A stretch of 64,000 nt of DNA, from assembly GCA_964557565.1 (NCBI GenBank), contig CAZLAH010000001.1, positions 12,871 through 76,870 on the forward strand. The letters are read 5' to 3'. Below are positions 60,794 through 64,000 of the stretch, piece by piece; the first letter of the stretch is position 1, and every line of letters begins with the position of its first letter. This stretch comes from UBA5232 sp964557565 (GTDB taxonomy: Bacteria > Patescibacteriota > Dojkabacteria > SC72). The notes beneath the pieces were generated by a model. The model saw nothing but the letters and a program-made list of their open reading frames with translations. It searched no databases and was not told the DNA's origin. Made by a program: the position numbers and the translations under genes.

Positions 60794-62353
60794 ATGTCTA
60801 AGAATAGTACGAACAAAAAGGGAGAAATTAAAAGCACAAGCAATTGTGGTAGAGTCCCCATTGTCACTATTCTTGGTCATGTAGATCACGGTAAGACAAC
60901 AATTCTTGATAATATCAGAAAGAGTAATGTACAAGAGTGTGAAGTTGGTGGTATTACTCAAAAAGTCTCAGTATTTACAGTAGATTTACCAGGCGGTAAA
61001 AAAGTTACTTTTGTTGATACTCCTGGGCACGAAGCATTTGATCTCATGAGAGTCAGAGGTGGAAGTATTGCAGATATTGTTGTTTTAGTTGTAGCTGCTG
61101 ATGATGGTGTGAAGCCTCAGACCAAAGAATCCATAGAGATAATAAATAAATCAACAGTTAAACCAGTAGTTGCAATAAATAAATGCGATCTTCCCGATGT
61201 AAATCTTGAAAAAATAAAAAGAGAAGTTGTAAACAGTGGCCTTCAATTAGAAGGATATGGTGGAAGTGTACCTGTTGTAGAAGTATCCGGTAAAACAGGA
61301 AAAGGCTTAAATGAACTTCTTGATCTAATATCTCTAGTTTCGGAAGTGGAAGGATTAAGAGAGGATATATTGCTACCTGCTGGTGTTGTTGCAAAGGCAT
61401 TTGTATTAGAATCGATAAAAGACAAATTCAAAGGAAATATTTCTTCCATAGCCCTAATACAAGGATGCATGGACCAGGGTAGTTGGTTCGGATACAAAGC
61501 AGGTGATGAATTTGTATTAGAAAAAGTTAAAGGAATGATTACAGAGGAAGGTAAAAACCTTTGTTCTTTAGATTGTGGTTGTGGAGGAAAAATAATAGGT
61601 CTCTCTCATCTTCTTGAACTTGGTACCGAGGTTTTTGTTCTTTCTGAAAAGAATGAGAAACTTCTTAAAACTTTGTATTCTAAAGAAGAGAAATCTTTGA
61701 TTGAAGAAGATGCTGAAATAGGTAGTTTCTTCTCTACAGTAAGTGAAGAAGAAGGTGGTCATCTTAATGTCATATTAAAAAGTTCTTCAGAAGGATCTTT
61801 GGAAGCAATAATGAAATCATTGGAGAAGATAGACGAAGATGGATTTAAGGTAAATATTGTTGATTTTGGAGTAGGAAGTATTACATTGAAGGATGCAGAG
61901 ATGGCAGAACTTTCTAAATCAATTCTCTTAGGTTTTGAAGTCCCAATTGAAAAAGGAGTATTGGACTATGCAAAGAAGAAGAGAACTTTAGTAAAAACAT
62001 ATGACATAATCTACAAACTTTTAGAAGAGATTAAGGAAGCAATAACCATAATGTCTTTACCTACTGAATCTGAAGAAGAGATAGGAAATGCTCTCGTAAA
62101 AACAATATTTACGCTCTCAGATGGTACTAGTATCCTTGGATCTAAGGTAGAAAAGGGTTTGTTGAAGAAAGATTGTAAGGTATATATCGTTAGAAATGAT
62201 GAAATAGTTGGAGAGAGTAAAATTAAGACATTGAGGATAAACAAGGAAACTGTTACAGATGTAAAACAAGGTTTTGAATGTGGAATACAAATTAATGATA
62301 AGATAGAAGTGAAAGAAGGAGATCAGGTCTTCTGCTATAAAGTATCGAGATAA
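60794..62353 (+). CDS. infB: Translation initiation factor IF-2, short form
   Basis: GTPase that brings initiator tRNA to the ribosome. The G domain starts almost at once: VTILGHVDHGKTTILDNI (G1, near residue 28), DTPGHEAF (G3), NKCDLP (G4), VSGKTGKGL (G5). Domains II-IV follow, including LNVILKSSSEGSLEAIMKSLEKI. At 519 aa the long N-terminal region of typical IF2 (700-900 aa) is absent. The start at 60794 has a good Shine-Dalgarno-like AAAGAGGT 8 nt upstream, unlike most genes here. Confidence 0.96.
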   Translation: MSKNSTNKKGEIKSTSNCGRVPIVTILGHVDHGKTTILDNIRKSNVQECEVGGITQKVSVFTVDLPGGKKVTFVDTPGHEAFDLMRVRGGSIADIVVLVVAADDGVKPQTKESIEIINKSTVKPVVAINKCDLPDVNLEKIKREVVNSGLQLEGYGGSVPVVEVSGKTGKGLNELLDLISLVSEVEGLREDILLPAGVVAKAFVLESIKDKFKGNISSIALIQGCMDQGSWFGYKAGDEFVLEKVKGMITEEGKNLCSLDCGCGGKIIGLSHLLELGTEVFVLSEKNEKLLKTLYSKEEKSLIEEDAEIGSFFSTVSEEEGGHLNVILKSSSEGSLEAIMKSLEKIDEDGFKVNIVDFGVGSITLKDAEMAELSKSILLGFEVPIEKGVLDYAKKKRTLVKTYDIIYKLLEEIKEAITIMSLPTESEEEIGNALVKTIFTLSDGTSILGSKVEKGLLKKDCKVYIVRNDEIVGESKIKTLRINKETVTDVKQGFECGIQINDKIEVKEGDQVFCYKVSR

Positions 62354-62362
62354 AGGCAATAC

Positions 62363-62391
62363 TTGACATATCCCATTTTTAATTATACAAT
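62363..62391 (+). promoter_or_regulatory. rpsO promoter
   Basis: Consensus TTGACA (62363-62368), 17 bp, TACAAT (62386-62391). The predicted start near 62398 gives a leader of about 60 nt, long enough for autoregulation by S15, although only a weak AAGG/CCTT stem is visible. Confidence 0.75.
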
Positions 62392-62457
62392 AGTGCACAT
62401 TTTCATAAGGATTATCCCTTGTAAATACCGATATATGATGTTAACCTAATAATAAAT

Positions 62458-62721
62458 ATGGCACTAACAGGTGAAGAAAAAGCAGAAGTAATGAAGAAGT
62501 ACGCCCTCCACGAGGGTGATACAGGTTCCCCTGAAGTTCAAATAGCTTTACTCTCTCAACAGATAGATAGTTTAACAGAGCATTTGAAAACTCATAAAAA
62601 AGATAATCACTCAAGAAAAGGTCTTTTGAATATGGTCGGAAAAAGGAGAAGATTAATTCAGTACTTAAAGAGTAGCGAAGAGGAGCGATATAATGTGTTA
62701 GCTAAGAAGCTTGGTATCTAG
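62458..62721 (+). CDS. rpsO: 30S ribosomal protein uS15
   Basis: Binds the central domain of 16S rRNA. It has the typical S15 pattern EKAEVMKKYALHEGDTGSPEVQIALLSQQIDSLTEHLKTHKKDNHSRKGLLNMVGKRRRLIQYLK. The length of 87 aa is normal. It is followed by pnp, the conserved order in many bacteria. Confidence 0.98.
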   Translation: MALTGEEKAEVMKKYALHEGDTGSPEVQIALLSQQIDSLTEHLKTHKKDNHSRKGLLNMVGKRRRLIQYLKSSEEERYNVLAKKLGI

Positions 62722-62815
62722 GGATATCTTTCTACCCCTTTCTTTGTAAAAACTTTCAAATTAAAATAGATTAACCACTATTTGTATTTTTGGTTAAAAT
62801 CGTAAATAAATTAAA

Positions 62816-62821
62816 TATATT
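62816..62821 (+). promoter_or_regulatory. -10-like element before pnp
   Basis: TATATT ends 5 nt before the pnp ATG. Upstream, an inverted repeat TTAACC (62771-62776)/GGTTAA (62792-62797) with 15 bp between arms may be a hairpin or operator. The region is so AT-rich that both are tentative. Confidence 0.3.
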
Positions 62822-62826
62822 AAATA

Positions 62827-64000
62827 ATGTTGTTTAAAGAAATAAAACACGAATTTGAGATAGAAGGAAGAAAGTGTGCCTTTGAAACAGGAAAACTTGC
62901 TCTTAAGTCTCAATCATCAATTCTTGCTAGAATGGGTGACACAGTAATTACAGTCAATGTAAACAGTAAAGCATCCAATGGTGAATTGGACTATTTCCCA
63001 CTTTCCGTTGAATATATAGAGAAATTCTATGCTTCAGGAAAGATAAGTGGATCTAGATTTGTAAAAAGAGAGAGATTCCCAAGTGATGATGCAATACTAA
63101 AAGCTAGAATGATAGATAGAGCAATAAGACCAAGATTTCCTCATGATTACAGAGATGAAGTCAGTATAATTGTTACAGTTATGTCTTTTGATGGAGAGAA
63201 TGATCCATTGATTTTGGCATTGAATACAGTTTCTGCAGCTTTGATAAATTCTAATGTACCTTTTGAAGGTCCATTAGCTGGAGTCAGAGTTGGTTTGAAT
63301 AACGATGCTCCTGTAAATACATTGAAGACATTGGATCTAACTTCAGAAGAAGAGAAGATGAACTATGTAGTAGCAGGTGATGGAAAGGTATTCACAATGA
63401 TTGATGCTGGTTGTTTCGAAATAGATGAGGAAAAAATAGTTGAGAGTATGGAAATGTCATTGAAATTAATGACACCATGGCTCGAAGCTCAAGATGGTTT
63501 TCTTTCAAAATTAGAAAAGAAAGAAAAAACATATGCAGGATATGAGACATCAGAAGATGTAATCACTGCAGTAAAAGAATTTTTAGGTGATGAAAAGATT
63601 CAAAAGAATCTTGAATCAGGAGATTCTAAATTACATAATGCTGCAAGAGATGAAATCTACAAGCAGTTTGAGGGTAAATTCTCTAAGGTAGCTATGAATG
63701 AAGCATATGATATTCTTCAGAAGAAGATGCTTCGAAAAGTAGTTCTTGAGAAAAATATCCGTGTAGATGGAAGAAAGATTGATGAAGTTAGGGAGATGGC
63801 TGCAGAAGTAGACCTTTTACCTAGAGTTCATGGATCTGCACTTTTCACAAGAGGTGTAACTCAGACATTAACAATTGCTACATTGGGTAGCTTGAGAGAT
63901 GTGAGATTGGTAGACGATATGGAAGGAGAGAGAGAGCAAAGATATATGCATTTCTACAATGATCTTCCTTTTGCATATGGTGATGCAGATAGAGTTAAGT
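62827..64000 (+). CDS. pnp: Polyribonucleotide nucleotidyltransferase, 5' part (cut by window edge)
   Basis: Phosphorolytic 3'-5' exoribonuclease. The frame is open from the ATG at 62827 to the window end (391 codons). The first RNase PH domain has KLALKSQSSILARMGDTVITV, FPLSVEYIEKFYASGKISGSRFVKRERFPSDDAILKARMIDRAIRP and the NDPLILALNTVSAAL strand. The second RNase PH core begins at IRVDGRKIDEVREMAAEVDLLPRVHGSALFTRG. KH and S1 domains lie beyond the window. It is paired with rpsO. Confidence 0.96.
   Translation, partial: MLFKEIKHEFEIEGRKCAFETGKLALKSQSSILARMGDTVITVNVNSKASNGELDYFPLSVEYIEKFYASGKISGSRFVKRERFPSDDAILKARMIDRAIRPRFPHDYRDEVSIIVTVMSFDGENDPLILALNTVSAALINSNVPFEGPLAGVRVGLNNDAPVNTLKTLDLTSEEEKMNYVVAGDGKVFTMIDAGCFEIDEEKIVESMEMSLKLMTPWLEAQDGFLSKLEKKEKTYAGYETSEDVITAVKEFLGDEKIQKNLESGDSKLHNAARDEIYKQFEGKFSKVAMNEAYDILQKKMLRKVVLEKNIRVDGRKIDEVREMAAEVDLLPRVHGSALFTRGVTQTLTIATLGSLRDVRLVDDMEGEREQRYMHFYNDLPFAYGDADRVK

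Noticed and set aside
62722..62760. Possible terminator after rpsO (AGGG ... CCCCT)
   Set aside because: The stem is 4 bp with an 11-nt loop, too weak to support.
1..64000. CRISPR arrays, tRNA or rRNA genes, insertion sequences, recoded stop codons
   Set aside because: No regularly spaced repeats, cloverleaf-like segments, rRNA motifs or transposase genes were seen by eye, and TGA behaves as a stop. A tRNAscan/Infernal run would be the decisive check.

Overview
The window is AT-rich, gene-dense bacterial chromosome that uses the standard code (TGA is a stop, for example at the murJ end). It looks like a member of the Candidate Phyla Radiation (Patescibacteria), possibly close to Dojkabacteria/WS6 or Microgenomates. 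That placement is inferred from short core proteins (IF2 of 519 aa without its N-terminal region, AlaRS of 581 aa without the C-Ala domain, HrcA of 241 aa), a PrgI/TraC-like/VirB4 cluster, an O-antigen-ligase/TPR protein, DUF11 and Ig-like surface proteins, a sortase, and almost no amino-acid biosynthesis. I saw no rRNA, tRNA, CRISPR array, insertion sequence or prophage. One run of 100 N (24142-24241) marks a scaffold gap.

Layout. 1-5.6 kb (minus): a partial methyltransferase, dnaG, a RodZ-like protein and ftsK. 5.9-14.1 kb (plus): rpoB-rpoC-rpsL-rpsG, with a structured leader before rpoB and a reading-frame break at the rpoC 3' end. 14.1-15.7 kb (minus): a GT2 glycosyltransferase and bL25. 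15.8-19.1 kb: hrcA-grpE-dnaK. 19.2-24.4 kb: a ligase/TPR membrane protein, comF, murJ and a gapped small gene. 24.4-26.4 kb: groES-groEL. 26.4-29.7 kb: two convergent zincin peptidases and an ABC exporter. 29.8-34.0 kb: folD-glyA-tandem ThyX-like-dcd, which reads as a one-carbon/dTMP unit. 34.0-40.7 kb: a membrane protein with a proline-rich tail, a Lon-type ATPase without a protease domain, and a VirB4/TraC-like/PrgI secretion cluster. 40.8-45.8 kb: an NTase, then recF, lepA, two membrane proteins and rpsT. 45.9-48.5 kb: cell-surface proteins. 48.6-58.4 kb (minus): sortase, solute-binding protein, surface protein, alaS, ruvX, mltG, an LCP ligase and holA. 58.4-64 kb (plus): dnaJ, nusA, infB, rpsO and partial pnp.

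Regulation. All three chaperone transcription units (hrcA-grpE-dnaK, groESL, dnaJ) carry a 27-bp degenerate CIRCE-like dyad at the promoter or start, consistent with one HrcA regulon. Many genes have a -10 hexamer ending only 5-7 nt before the ATG and no Shine-Dalgarno sequence, which suggests widespread leaderless transcription. A few genes (rpoC, infB, the SprT-like gene) do have good Shine-Dalgarno sequences. Several units end in clear intrinsic terminators.

The least ordinary parts are the tandem ThyX-like protein with complementary half-motifs, the protease-less Lon beside the VirB4 cluster, the rpoB leader hairpin, and the leaderless promoter pattern.
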